NCBI GenBank assembly: GCA_044229775.1
Contig: JBGASH010000002.1
Span: 5,403 to 69,402, forward strand
Direction: 5' to 3'
From: JAHEYG01 sp044229775
GTDB lineage: Bacteria > Bacteroidota > Bacteroidia > B-17B0 > Aurantibacillaceae
DNA length: 64,000 nt
Below the pieces are notes generated by a model that ran no database searches, was not told where the DNA came from, and worked only from the letters and a program-made list of their open reading frames with translations. Below, piece by piece: positions 33,963 to 43,865 of this stretch. A program made the position numbers and the translations under genes. Numbering within the stretch: the stretch's first letter is position 1; every line of letters begins with the position of its first letter.

Positions 33963-35906
33963 TTAAACTTTCTCAACCCAATCGCCGTTCTCTTTTATTA
34001 AAGAGATCAATTCATCAACGGCCGAATCGCTGTTCACGTTTTTCTTCACCACCACTTTTCCTTTGTATAAGGAAATTTTCCCAACCCCGGTACCCACATA
34101 CCCATAATCGGCATCGGCCATTTCGCCGGGGCCATTTACAATACAACCCATGATCCCGATCTTAATTCCCTTTAAATGATCAGTGCGCTCGCGAATTTTT
34201 TGAGTGGTTTCCTGAAGATCAAACAACGTTCGTCCGCAACTCGGGCAAGAAATGTATTCGGTTTTACTGATACGGGTACGGGTTGCTTGTAATATTCCGA
34301 ATGAAGTAGAGTTACAAACTTGTGTAGAAACGCAATCTTTCTGACTTATCCATATACCGTCTCCAAACCCGTCAATGAATAAACCACCAATGTCGGTTGA
34401 AGAATACAATTGAAATTCAGATTCGTTAAGTTCCGAATAATTGCTTTTAATGATGACAGGTATATCACATTTATTCAACTCTAATTCTAAAACCATTCTT
34501 CGCAATTCAGGCATGGCATGATCGTTAAAAGTGTCGAGCACCAATACGCAATTTTTTTCCTTGCTTATTTTTTCAACGAATTGTTTAGTGAGAACTTCAA
34601 TTTCAACCTGAACGAAATTCAGTTGCGCCGAGCGTTGCTGACTTCTAAAATAGTCTTCACCTTCAAACAAAGGATAGTAACGATCTTTTTCGTGATGCTT
34701 TTTCCAAATCTCAAAATTATAGATCAGTCCAAGGGTCCCCGGAATTTCAAAATCAACATTGTTATCACCGCAATAAATATAATCTACCGCCATATCGCTC
34801 AAATTCCATTTGTCGAGCTGTTTGGAATAATTATATCCCACTCCAAAAAAACTCGCGGGCGTTATATTTTCTTTATGACTATAATCGGCGATCACTCTGG
34901 GAACGTTATGTTGGCCTATATTAATTACTTCTCTGGTTTTTCTTCTTTCATATTCAAATGGGTCGTAAGAAAGTTTGGTGGTAGTTTGTAATTCGGGAAT
35001 TGGATGATGACTTTTTCTATCGACGTACCTATTCGCTAAAATTTTTGCTACCGGAATTTCAAATTCGGGTTCTTCTGTTAATGAAACACGTATGGTATCT
35101 CCCAAACCATCCTCTAATAGGGTTCCAATGCCAACCGCCGATTTAATTCTACCATCTTCTCCGTCGCCGGCTTCTGTAACGCCAAGATGCAAAGGATAAT
35201 TTCGGTTGGTCTCTATCATTTTTGCAACTAACAGTCGGTAGGCCTGTACCATCACCTGCGTATTGCTGGCTTTCATGGATAGAACTATGTTGTAATAATT
35301 ATTTTCCTCGCAGATCCTTAAAAATTCCAACGCGCTTTCTACCATTCCTAAAGGCGTGTCGCCATAACGACTCAAGATGCGATCGCTGAGTGATCCGTGA
35401 TTGGTACCGATACGCATAGCGGTTCCGTACTCCTTACAAATTTGTACAAGCGGGGTAAAACGATTGCGGATGCGTTCCAATTCCGCTTCGTAACCCGAAT
35501 CGGTATAATCAATGGTCTCAAATTTCTTTTTATCGGCGTAATTTCCGGGGTTTACACGAACCTTTTCGACAATGCGTGCAGCCCATTCAGCGGCATTGGG
35601 TGTAAAATGTATATCGGCACAAATAGGGGTGTTGTATCCTCTTGTTACCAGTTCTTTTTTTATGACCTCTAAATTTTTTGCTTCGTTTAAGCTGGGCGCA
35701 GTAATTCGAACTAATTCGCATCCGGCGTTGATCATTCGTATGCTTTGCTCTACCGTAGCCAATGTATCCATAGTGTCGGTAGTGGTCATACTTTGTAAAC
35801 GAATAGGATGGTGAGCGCCCAGTGAAAGGTTACCGATCTTTACTTCGCGCGTTAAAAAGCGTGAGTAGGAAGTTAAGCTGTTGCAATATTTTTTGGCGTC
35901 ACTCAT
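33963..35906 (-). CDS. ispG: 4-hydroxy-3-methylbut-2-enyl diphosphate synthase (long form)
   Basis: [4Fe-4S] enzyme converting MEcPP to HMBPP in the MEP pathway. At 647 aa it is the long, plant/Bacteroidota-type IspG with an inserted domain. The TIM-barrel is N-terminal (LGAHHPIRLQSMTTTDT, ADIHFTPNAA, RVNPGNYADKKK); the Fe-S domain at the end carries SCPSCGRTLFDL and GCIVNGPGEMADADYG, whose Cys residues ligate the cluster. The insertion lies about residues 285-510. With dxs it supports the MEP route here. Its ATG overlaps the stop of the upstream lipoprotein gene by one base (TAATG). Confidence 0.97.
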   Translation of the reverse strand: MSDAKKYCNSLTSYSRFLTREVKIGNLSLGAHHPIRLQSMTTTDTMDTLATVEQSIRMINAGCELVRITAPSLNEAKNLEVIKKELVTRGYNTPICADIHFTPNAAEWAARIVEKVRVNPGNYADKKKFETIDYTDSGYEAELERIRNRFTPLVQICKEYGTAMRIGTNHGSLSDRILSRYGDTPLGMVESALEFLRICEENNYYNIVLSMKASNTQVMVQAYRLLVAKMIETNRNYPLHLGVTEAGDGEDGRIKSAVGIGTLLEDGLGDTIRVSLTEEPEFEIPVAKILANRYVDRKSHHPIPELQTTTKLSYDPFEYERRKTREVINIGQHNVPRVIADYSHKENITPASFFGVGYNYSKQLDKWNLSDMAVDYIYCGDNNVDFEIPGTLGLIYNFEIWKKHHEKDRYYPLFEGEDYFRSQQRSAQLNFVQVEIEVLTKQFVEKISKEKNCVLVLDTFNDHAMPELRRMVLELELNKCDIPVIIKSNYSELNESEFQLYSSTDIGGLFIDGFGDGIWISQKDCVSTQVCNSTSFGILQATRTRISKTEYISCPSCGRTLFDLQETTQKIRERTDHLKGIKIGIMGCIVNGPGEMADADYGYVGTGVGKISLYKGKVVVKKNVNSDSAVDELISLIKENGDWVEKV

Positions 35907-36529
35907 TAAATGGCTTTTGAAATGCGTTTAGTTAGGTGAACAAAGATCCGTCTTCCAAGATCACTGGCAAAATCCTCACAAATATCGTCGCGCATTAATT
36001 TAGTATGATATTTCGTATGATCTTTATTTCCGCCGGTAACCAGATCGCCCAGATCGCGGTTATTGGTCACTTTTTCTGCTTTATTTCTATTGGCATAACA
36101 GGTCCTTAAAGCTTTATTGTTTTTTACATCAAACACTTCTACTTCCGCCGAGCATTCAACCTGACTAAGCGTTACCTCCTGTCCGTTATATTGCGATTTA
36201 GCATCATTTATCTTTTGAGTAAAGGAACTTTCACCGATCCTTAAATGTTTTACGGTTAAAATGAAATCGGCGTTGGTAGCATTATTATCGTAGGTAACGT
36301 TGGCTGTGCTTTTGGCAGTACTTTCAAATGTGCTTAAAAATTTACCCGTGTAAGCCTGCGGCGAAGCGGCGTTGATATATTTGGCGCCGATCGATGGACC
36401 GCTTACAGAGGCAATGAAATTAAGATCAGAGAATTTAATAGTAACGGGCTTCGAAATGTTCTTTTGAAAAAGCGTACAACCTGTTGATGATGCAACGAAA
36501 ACAATTAATATTAAAAGGCGTTTAAACAC
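35906..36529 (-). CDS. Lipoprotein of unknown function, coupled to ispG
   Basis: 207 aa with a lipobox (VASSTGC, Cys18). The mature part is mixed alpha/beta with FIASVSGPSIGAKYINA, ADFILTVKHLRIGESSF, CSAEVEVFDVKN and a Cys/Asn-rich ALRTCYANRNK. I cannot assign a family. Its stop overlaps the ispG start by one base, so it may affect ispG translation. It lies 26 nt after the mannosidase gene. Confidence 0.65.
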   Translation of the reverse strand: MFKRLLILIVFVASSTGCTLFQKNISKPVTIKFSDLNFIASVSGPSIGAKYINAASPQAYTGKFLSTFESTAKSTANVTYDNNATNADFILTVKHLRIGESSFTQKINDAKSQYNGQEVTLSQVECSAEVEVFDVKNNKALRTCYANRNKAEKVTNNRDLGDLVTGGNKDHTKYHTKLMRDDICEDFASDLGRRIFVHLTKRISKAI

Positions 36530-36555
36530 CTTACAAAGGTAGTAAGATTTGGCGC

Positions 36556-39486
36556 TTATTTTACGTTTATCTCATCAATAAAAATAAAGGCGTCGCCACC
36601 TGCTCCGGCATGCCATTCAGGTAATTTACCAAAGTTTTTAGCAACCACTTTTACAAATTTGGCGGTTTGCGGTTTATCGGCACTAAGATCAAATTTCTTT
36701 AGCTGGGTATCATAATTATCGGCTTTAACGTCGTTGGTTACTTTCCCCACCGACTTAAAATTTTTTCCATCAGCCGAAATGAAATATTCTACTTCATTCG
36801 GAAAAACGATCCACGAACGGGTATCTTGTAAATAGTTTGACGAAAAACTGGAAACCGGTTTTGCTGCTCCGAGGTCTATCACACATTCAAAATCCTGTCC
36901 CTGGTAACCCTGCCATTCGCCTTTACGCCAATTGATATCGCCATAAATACCGTCAATGATCCCTTCATCGCCGCCGGCGGTGTATTGTTTGTTATAAGAA
37001 GAAGCAATCGTAATTTTCCAGTTATGAGGCATTTTATAGAACGAAGCGGTGGTTGTTTTACTGCTGTCGTTTCCTAAATAAACCCGTGCCTTCACCACGC
37101 ACGATTTATCAATTAAAAAAGATTTTGCATAAAGGGTTGATTTTTTTGTGGGTTCTGTTCCGTTAACAGTATAATAGATCTTGGCGCCCGTTTCGTTATT
37201 CTGTGTGATCCTTACATCCTGCTTATCTTTAAACGATTTGCTTTTACCATCAATGATCGGATTAAGCACAATAGAAGTGTCTTTAATGTGTGAACGCGGC
37301 CTGTCGGCTGGTGATACACCGTAATTAGTTGTCTCATCATTTTTATCGGTAAACCCAAACACTAAGCTGCCACCGCTAACTATATCGAAATGATTAATAG
37401 CAGGGCGTTTTTTGTTCTTGCCATTAATGGTAATATCACTCACGTATTTTGCCGCTGAAGTTTTGCCTTTGGTACTTATTTCAAATTTTTTCCAATTCTC
37501 GAGGTTAATGGTTACAGTTTTAAAAATAGGAGCGCCTAAAGCGTATTCGGTTGAGCCCGGACAAACAGGATACAAGCCCATAGAACTAAAAACGTACCAG
37601 GCACTTAAAGCTCCGCAATCATCGTTGCCGATCAATCCCTCGGGCGAATTTTTATAAAAACTTAAAATGGTGTTTACTTTCTCAATGGTTTTTTGCGGTT
37701 TGCCACAATAATTATATAAGTAAGCCATGTGGTGACTTGGTTCGTTGCCCTGAGCGTATTGACCGATAAGGCCGGTAATATCTGCTTGTTCGCGGCCTGA
37801 TGTTTTACTGCCCGTTAAAAATAAACTATCTAATTTTTCTTCAAATTTTTTGTCGCCGCCATATAATTGAATTAACCCTGTAATATCGTGTGGCACAAAA
37901 AACGAATATTGCCAGCTATTGGCCTCCGTAAAATGGTTATTCACTTCTTTAGGATTAAAAGGACTTAACCAACTACCGTTCTTACGCGGACGCATAAATC
38001 CGGTAGTTGGGTCAAAAACATTTTTGTAAGATTGGGCCCGGCGTATATAATTAACGTAATCGTCCTGCTTATTTAATTTGGAAGCGAATTTCGCGATACA
38101 CCAATCGTCGTAGGCATATTCGAGTGTTTTTGAAACGCTTTCCGATTCATCATCCATTTGAAGATAGCCGCCATTTTTGTAAGCCGGAATTCCGTTATTG
38201 GTAAAATTAGCCGACGCTTTTAATGCGGTAAAAATAAAAGAACTGTCGTAACCATGAATGCCTTTAATGTATGCGTCTGTTATAACGGAAACAGCGTGAT
38301 AGCCGATCATGCAATTGGTTTCGTTACCCGATAATTCCCACACCGGTAAACGACCCACTTCTGAATATTGCTGTAAAAAAGTTTTAATAAAATCTCTGGT
38401 TCGCTCGGGATCGATAATGGTAAATAACGGATGTAAACTCCTGAACGTATCCCATAGTGAAAACACGGAGTAGTAGGTGAAACCGTTAGCTTTATGCAAT
38501 TTGTTATCGCGTCCGCGGTATTGTCCATCGGCATCCATGTTAATGCTAGGATGGATCATGCAATGATACAGTGCCGTATAAAAAATGGTTTGATCATCCT
38601 TGTTGTCAGTGGTGATCTGAATTTTTGATAGTTCTCTGTTCCAGGCCGCTTCGGCATCTAACTTGTATTTTTCAAATCCCCAATGCTGAGCTTCTGCCGC
38701 CAGATTTTTTAACGCGCCTTCAACACCTGTGTTAGAGATGGCCACTTGAATCATAATTGGATTACCATCATTGGCATCAAACTCAAATGCCGCGCCCTCG
38801 GCTTTGTCTTTATAGGTTTCATTAAGCACCTCGGTCAATCTTTTTCCGGTAGCGTATTGCATTTTTTTGAAAGGTTTCGAAAAACGGATGGCAAAATATA
38901 CTTTCTGTTCTTTTGCAAATGCCTCGCTGGTACGAAAACCGGTAACAGTTACTTTATCTACAATATTAAGATTACAATCTAATGTTTTATCGCGGTGTTT
39001 CAGATCAACGATTATACTGGCCTTATCGGTTTTAGGAAATGTGTAACGGTGAAATCCTGTTCTTAATGTAGCGCTTAGTTCGGCTTTGATGTTATCGTCA
39101 TCAAGCGTTACCTGATAAAAACCAGGACTTGCTTTTTCTTTTAAGTGCGAAAAACGCGAAGAATAAACTTTATTATCGATGCTGGGTTCACCTACCATCG
39201 GCATAATTAAAACATCACCATAATCGCTGCAACCGGTACCGCTTAAATGTGTGTGTGAAAAACCATAAATAACACTATCACTGTAATGATAGCCGCCACA
39301 ACCATCCCAGCTACCATCGGCTCGGGTATCAGGACTCAAGGCTACCATTCCGAACGGGAGTACTGCCCCTGGAAAAGTATGACCATGTCCGCCGGTTCCG
39401 ATAAAAGGGTTTACCGATTGACAATAATTTTGAGAATAAAGGGAGGAACAAAAAGCGGAGAGGATAATTAGTATAGTTTTCTTCAT
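36556..39486 (-). CDS. GH92 alpha-mannosidase with C-terminal chitobiase-like and discoidin domains
   Basis: 976 aa from the ATG at 39486, where the signal peptide starts (ILIILSAFCSSLYSQ). The GH92 core (about 20-720) opens NPFIGTGGHGHTFPGAVLPF and holds SLWDTFRSLHPL, the acid region GNEPSHHMAYLYN (about 553) and the base region GNDDCGALSAWYVFSSMG (about 598). It is followed by a Chb-C-like module (YYTVNGTEPTKKST) and an F5/8-type sugar-binding domain (end, ARSWIVFPNEVEYF region). Ca-dependent exo-alpha-mannosidase action on N-glycans is expected. No T9SS tail is seen. Next to cutC and the glycosylasparaginase. Confidence 0.93.
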   Translation of the reverse strand: MKKTILIILSAFCSSLYSQNYCQSVNPFIGTGGHGHTFPGAVLPFGMVALSPDTRADGSWDGCGGYHYSDSVIYGFSHTHLSGTGCSDYGDVLIMPMVGEPSIDNKVYSSRFSHLKEKASPGFYQVTLDDDNIKAELSATLRTGFHRYTFPKTDKASIIVDLKHRDKTLDCNLNIVDKVTVTGFRTSEAFAKEQKVYFAIRFSKPFKKMQYATGKRLTEVLNETYKDKAEGAAFEFDANDGNPIMIQVAISNTGVEGALKNLAAEAQHWGFEKYKLDAEAAWNRELSKIQITTDNKDDQTIFYTALYHCMIHPSINMDADGQYRGRDNKLHKANGFTYYSVFSLWDTFRSLHPLFTIIDPERTRDFIKTFLQQYSEVGRLPVWELSGNETNCMIGYHAVSVITDAYIKGIHGYDSSFIFTALKASANFTNNGIPAYKNGGYLQMDDESESVSKTLEYAYDDWCIAKFASKLNKQDDYVNYIRRAQSYKNVFDPTTGFMRPRKNGSWLSPFNPKEVNNHFTEANSWQYSFFVPHDITGLIQLYGGDKKFEEKLDSLFLTGSKTSGREQADITGLIGQYAQGNEPSHHMAYLYNYCGKPQKTIEKVNTILSFYKNSPEGLIGNDDCGALSAWYVFSSMGLYPVCPGSTEYALGAPIFKTVTINLENWKKFEISTKGKTSAAKYVSDITINGKNKKRPAINHFDIVSGGSLVFGFTDKNDETTNYGVSPADRPRSHIKDTSIVLNPIIDGKSKSFKDKQDVRITQNNETGAKIYYTVNGTEPTKKSTLYAKSFLIDKSCVVKARVYLGNDSSKTTTASFYKMPHNWKITIASSYNKQYTAGGDEGIIDGIYGDINWRKGEWQGYQGQDFECVIDLGAAKPVSSFSSNYLQDTRSWIVFPNEVEYFISADGKNFKSVGKVTNDVKADNYDTQLKKFDLSADKPQTAKFVKVVAKNFGKLPEWHAGAGGDAFIFIDEINVK

Positions 39487-39496
39487 GGGGATGAAT

Positions 39497-40183
39497 TTAC
39501 GAATTATCTGCATTAATGCAAATGACCTTCATTTTTTCAATTTCTTCGCTGTTGATGAGAGAGGAATTAGCAATTATTGCTGCCGAATGAAATTCTTTAC
39601 AGCCGGTTTTTTTGATAAGTTGAGAGATGTTATTGGAACGGATCCCGCCACCGGGCATGATGGTTATTTTAGATCCAAAAGTGGTTTGTAGTGTTTTAAG
39701 AATGGAAATTCCTTCTAGAGCCGTTGCTTGACCTCCGGAAGTTAATACCCTGTCGATGCGTAGTTGGATGAGTGTCTCAAATGCTTTTTGCAGATCTAAA
39801 CAATGATCAATGGCCCTGTGAAAAGTAACGGGTAGGGGATAAGCCATCGCAATTATTTCTTTGCAAAATACTTCATCAATGTGATCCTCTACTGTTAGCG
39901 CCCCAAAAACGATCCCGTCGATCTTTTGATCTTTACAAAACAAAACATCGGCTTTCATTTTTTCTTTTTCCTCATTGGTAAAAACAAAATCGCCGCCGCG
40001 GGGACGGATCATAACGAACAAAGGAATTTTTATGAGAGTACGAGCTTTAATTATTTCTTCCCGCGAAGGTGTAACACCACCTGTTAAACGATCACTGCAA
40101 AATTCTATTCTGTGTGCACCCGCGTTTTGGGCAATGAGGCAGGATTCAATATTAAAACAAGCTATTTCTAAAAGGCTTTTCAA
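39497..40183 (-). CDS. cutC: CutC-family protein
   Basis: 228 aa TIM-barrel. The family is clear: LEIACFNIESCLIAQNAGA, RIEFCSDRLTGGVTPS, MIRPRGGDFVFTNEE, and MPGGGIRSNNI near the end. It was named for copper tolerance in Escherichia coli, but that role is disputed and its enzyme activity is unclear. It sits between the GH92 and glycosylasparaginase genes with gaps of 10 and 4 nt, so it is part of that transcription unit. CutC next to glycan-degrading genes is common in Bacteroidota. Confidence 0.93.
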   Translation of the reverse strand: MKSLLEIACFNIESCLIAQNAGAHRIEFCSDRLTGGVTPSREEIIKARTLIKIPLFVMIRPRGGDFVFTNEEKEKMKADVLFCKDQKIDGIVFGALTVEDHIDEVFCKEIIAMAYPLPVTFHRAIDHCLDLQKAFETLIQLRIDRVLTSGGQATALEGISILKTLQTTFGSKITIMPGGGIRSNNISQLIKKTGCKEFHSAAIIANSSLINSEEIEKMKVICINADNS

Positions 40184-40187
40184 AAAA

Positions 40188-41168
40188 TTACAATAAACTT
40201 TTTGAATCGACCAGCTGATTTTTTATTTCGGGAGTATATACGGCGTAATTGAATCCTTTTTGCAAAGCGAAAGAGCCGTACTCTCCTTTTTTATTCAAAG
40301 CTAAAAAACCCACTTGTACATCTTTATAATTAGGGTTTTTTGAAACCAAACGATCAATGGCTTTTTTACAGGCTTCAGCTGGTGAAAATCCCTGGCGCAT
40401 TAATTCTACTACCAAATACGAACCACAGACGCGTAAAACGGTCTCGCCCACTCCGGTTGCGCAGGCTGCTCCCACTTCATTATCTACATACATTCCGGCG
40501 CCGATAATTGGTGAATCGCCAACGCGCCCGTGAATTTTATAAGCTAAGCCACTGGTGGTGCACGAACCCGAAAGATTGCCATTAGCATCGAGAGCAATCA
40601 TGCCAATAGTGTCGTGATTCTCTATATTCATTTTTGGCTTGTATTCGCTTTTATTCAGCCATTCTTTATAAGCTTTATCAGCTTCGGGCGATAATTTTTC
40701 GGGTTCTAATTGAAAACCGTTTTCGAGTGCAAATTTTTGAGCGCCTTTTCCTACTATTAAAACGTGTGGTGTTTTTTCCATCACCATTCGCGCTACGCTG
40801 ATGGGATGTTTTATCCGTTGTAAAAATGCCACAGCGCCGCATCTTCCTTTTTCATCCATGATGCTTGCGTCAAGCGTAACAAATCCATCGCGATCGGGCA
40901 AGCCGCCTAATCCTACACTTAAATTGGTAAGATCATCTTCGGTAACCATTACGCCTTGTTCAACGGCATCAAGCGCGGTACCGTTTGCCGATAACACTTT
41001 CCACGCGCCTTCATTGGCGGCCACGCCATGTTTCCAGGTAGAAAGCACAACGGGTTTAATTTGTTTTGTTCCTGCACCAGCAATTTTTTCAACCGCTTTG
41101 CTTTTATTGAAGGTCAATAAAGAGGCTGTGAGCGCTGATAGTTTTAAAAAATTTCTTCTGCTTGTCAT
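40188..41168 (-). CDS. Tat-exported glycosylasparaginase (N4-(beta-N-acetylglucosaminyl)-L-asparaginase)
   Basis: 326 aa Ntn hydrolase that cleaves GlcNAc from Asn of glycoproteins. It begins with a twin-arginine signal (SRRNFLK then a hydrophobic segment), so it folds in the cytosol and goes out through Tat. The autoproteolysis site is HDTIGM with catalytic Thr187; GRVGDSPIIGAG and CATGVGE are the family substrate motifs. The similar enzyme from Elizabethkingia (Flavobacterium) is well known. With GH92 it suggests complete N-glycan removal in the periplasm. The upstream Wzi-like gene ends 11 nt before it. Confidence 0.94.
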   Translation of the reverse strand: MTSRRNFLKLSALTASLLTFNKSKAVEKIAGAGTKQIKPVVLSTWKHGVAANEGAWKVLSANGTALDAVEQGVMVTEDDLTNLSVGLGGLPDRDGFVTLDASIMDEKGRCGAVAFLQRIKHPISVARMVMEKTPHVLIVGKGAQKFALENGFQLEPEKLSPEADKAYKEWLNKSEYKPKMNIENHDTIGMIALDANGNLSGSCTTSGLAYKIHGRVGDSPIIGAGMYVDNEVGAACATGVGETVLRVCGSYLVVELMRQGFSPAEACKKAIDRLVSKNPNYKDVQVGFLALNKKGEYGSFALQKGFNYAVYTPEIKNQLVDSKSLL

Positions 41169-41179
41169 ATTGTAAAACT

Positions 41180-42787
41180 TTAATAGTCGCGATAAAAATT
41201 CCAGATACTGGTTTTAATTCCAAAATAAAAATAAGGATTCTGTAAAATATAACCTTTGGCGTTGGATTCGTTTCTCTGAATGTATCCCAGCTCAACCCGT
41301 AAATTCATTTGCGGAATAATAATGTAAGTAAAACGGATATCACTTTGCATAAAAACCGATCTTACGCCCTGATCGGTGTAATTACCGTATTCTTTTGGAT
41401 GGGTGTTATACGATAAGAAAATGTTTTGTCCAACGTTAGAAGCACCGGTACTATCTTTACCAATGATGGCATAAACGCCCTGCATACTAAACATCCATCG
41501 GTTTTTACGATATGAAATAAATCCGAGCGACTCGTGAAAGTTGGCACCAAATGGATGCGCCAGCGGCTGACCGTAATGCGAATAATTTTGTAAAGGAGAA
41601 GCGTGTGAATAGGTGTAGGGCCTCACTTCGTTATATTCGGCTTGCAAGGTTAAACCTTTTACATTTAAAGCATTCACATATTTTATTCCTAATTGCCAGC
41701 CCTGTTTGTTGGCCCACCATCCTGTTCGCGCTTTTATTTGTGTGAGATTAAATTCATCAATGGCCAGCTGCCCATAAAGTTTAACACACTTAAAAAGCTT
41801 CGAAGAAATATTCAATCCCATAAAAGCATTATCGGGAGAACCTACCGAATATTCTTGGGGACGAAAGAACACGAGTGGACTAAGATAATTAACATCAAAC
41901 CCCCGGTTACGATTGGTGTCGGAGCCCTGCCAAACAATGTTTTCGAAAAAAGAGATGTTCAATTGTTTAAGGGCATTCCAACTTAAATAATGCATCGTAG
42001 CAAATTTGGTTTGGGCCTTATCAATAAAGCCATTCGTTTTTGAGATGTCGTTCAACATACTATACCAAACGCTGTATTGTAAGTGCCAGATGTTAGCCGT
42101 GGTTCGGAAATACGGATAATTATTGGCAACGTCGGATAGCAGTAATGAACGATAACCATCTCCTAAAAAATGTTTGTCTTTACCCAATTGAAAATTAAAG
42201 ATCCTGTTGGGTGAATACGAAGCATAACCGCTAAAGTTGGCAAAGCTGTAAGAAGTATTTCCCGCTTTGTAAGCCATTCCCATGCCCGGAATAAGCATGT
42301 TGCTTTTTACAAAAGTGTCGGTTAAGAAGGGATAGGACACCTGACCGCCAATGATCGTTCCTGCCAAAGTAAAATCATTATTAATGTTAAGCTTTACGTG
42401 CGTTCCGCCTATCAGTTCATTTACGCTTTTCTTTTGCAGCATGTCGTAACCCGTTTGCAGATCGATTATGGGTAAGAACTGAAAATTATATTGGTTCCGT
42501 TTTTGCGGTTGGTCGTTAAGGGTTTTACTTAAAAAAAAGTTCTTTATGAGGTAGTGATTATATGGCGAACAAGTATCGTTGAACGCCTTGAGAGAACCGG
42601 TGAGGTAAGGCCTGAAGCTGCTATGAAATTGCGTATTGGGATATCTTATATTCCATTCGTCAATTATTTGTTGCGTTTCCTGATTCAAAAAAATATTTCG
42701 CGCAATGGGATCGTATTGAGAAAAACAACTTCCCTCAATAATAAATAAAAAAAGGAGCAGGAGACTATACGGGTTTCTCTTCAGCAA
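41180..42787 (-). CDS. Capsule assembly Wzi-family outer-membrane protein, copy 2
   Basis: 535 aa with a signal peptide (SLLLLFLFIIEGSCFSQ). The Wzi-like barrel signature LGDGYRSLLLSDVANNYPYFR (about 190-210) is present, with alternating strand patterns through the rest and DVNYLSPLVFFRPQEYSVG. Wzi proteins bind surface polysaccharide at the outer membrane. It overlaps the WecA-like gene by 23 nt and has a second, broken paralogue (43866-45427) on the other side of it. Intact reading frame. Confidence 0.87.
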   Translation of the reverse strand: MLKRNPYSLLLLFLFIIEGSCFSQYDPIARNIFLNQETQQIIDEWNIRYPNTQFHSSFRPYLTGSLKAFNDTCSPYNHYLIKNFFLSKTLNDQPQKRNQYNFQFLPIIDLQTGYDMLQKKSVNELIGGTHVKLNINNDFTLAGTIIGGQVSYPFLTDTFVKSNMLIPGMGMAYKAGNTSYSFANFSGYASYSPNRIFNFQLGKDKHFLGDGYRSLLLSDVANNYPYFRTTANIWHLQYSVWYSMLNDISKTNGFIDKAQTKFATMHYLSWNALKQLNISFFENIVWQGSDTNRNRGFDVNYLSPLVFFRPQEYSVGSPDNAFMGLNISSKLFKCVKLYGQLAIDEFNLTQIKARTGWWANKQGWQLGIKYVNALNVKGLTLQAEYNEVRPYTYSHASPLQNYSHYGQPLAHPFGANFHESLGFISYRKNRWMFSMQGVYAIIGKDSTGASNVGQNIFLSYNTHPKEYGNYTDQGVRSVFMQSDIRFTYIIIPQMNLRVELGYIQRNESNAKGYILQNPYFYFGIKTSIWNFYRDY

Positions 42788-43865
42788 TTTTTGTAGAATT
42801 CTTTTTAAAAATAAAAGTTACCCATATGATAAAAATACCGCTACAAGCGATCACCGATACTAACGAAAGTGTTGGATTTAAAAAATAGCTTAGCAACGAG
42901 GCGCCAATGGTTAAAACACTAAAGGCGTAAATAATAATTACCGTTTTGGCGTGCGAAAAACCGCAATCAATTAAGCGGTGATGTATATGGTTACGATCGG
43001 CCGAGAAAGGCGATTGCCCTTTAATGGCCCTGATAATAAAAATGCGAAGCGTATCGGTTAAAGGATAAACCACCGCTGCAATGGCAAATACCGGATTTGA
43101 AATGTGCACCCAAAAACTGTCGAGCCGGTCAACCGGAAATTCAATGAGCTTGGTACTTAATACGTAAATAAACATACCAATTATGAGCGAACCCGAATCG
43201 CCCATAAAGATCTTGGCCGGCGAAAAATTAAAGACTAGAAATCCTAAAAGCGCACCTGCCATTGAAAAAGATAAGGAAGCAAGGGTATATTCATTGGCAA
43301 ACACAAACCAAACGCCAAAGATCATCGTTGCAATAAATCCAACGCCGGCAGCGAGTCCGTCAACACCATCAATTAAATTTAACGCGTTTACTACCACAAT
43401 GTAGGTGAAGAGCGATAAAAACACGCTTCCCCAATCAGGGATCCGTTCTACGCCAAATACACCATGTAAGCCGGTAATTTTTATTTCTCCCATTAAAATC
43501 AAGATCAATCCAACTATTACGTGTGCAAATAATTTTTTTACAGGCGCTGTTCCAACAATGTCGTCTTTTACGCCAACAAAGAATAACACCAGACTGGTAG
43601 CGATCAAAATTTTAAATTCTTTTACAGAAGCGTATATCTGATCGTATTCGTGTAATTCGTCAATATTGAACCAAAGCGAGAATGAAAATAACGTAGCGGC
43701 ATAAATAATGATACCGCCAATGGTAGGCACGGCGCGTTTATGGATCTTACGGTCCTCGGTTGGAAGGTCGATGAGATTTTTAAGTATAGCAACTTTAATA
43801 ATAGCGGGAGTGGAGTACAACACTACTATGAAAGCGGTTATAAATACTAAAATTAATAATACCAT
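42765..43865 (-). CDS. WecA/TagO-type undecaprenyl-phosphate sugar-1-phosphate transferase
   Basis: 366 aa, about 11 TM helices. The MraY/WecA motifs are present: PTIGGIIIYAATLF (about 47-60), LNLIDGVDGLAAG (Asp cluster, about 160-172), FMGDSGSLIIG (about 216-226) and HIHHRLIDCG (about 292). It starts lipid-linked polysaccharide synthesis by moving a sugar phosphate from a UDP-sugar to undecaprenyl phosphate at the inner membrane. uppP (48335) recycles the carrier. Located between the two Wzi-like genes; overlaps copy 2 by 23 nt. Confidence 0.9.
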   Translation of the reverse strand: MVLLILVFITAFIVVLYSTPAIIKVAILKNLIDLPTEDRKIHKRAVPTIGGIIIYAATLFSFSLWFNIDELHEYDQIYASVKEFKILIATSLVLFFVGVKDDIVGTAPVKKLFAHVIVGLILILMGEIKITGLHGVFGVERIPDWGSVFLSLFTYIVVVNALNLIDGVDGLAAGVGFIATMIFGVWFVFANEYTLASLSFSMAGALLGFLVFNFSPAKIFMGDSGSLIIGMFIYVLSTKLIEFPVDRLDSFWVHISNPVFAIAAVVYPLTDTLRIFIIRAIKGQSPFSADRNHIHHRLIDCGFSHAKTVIIIYAFSVLTIGASLLSYFLNPTLSLVSVIACSGIFIIWVTFIFKKNSTKIAEEKPV

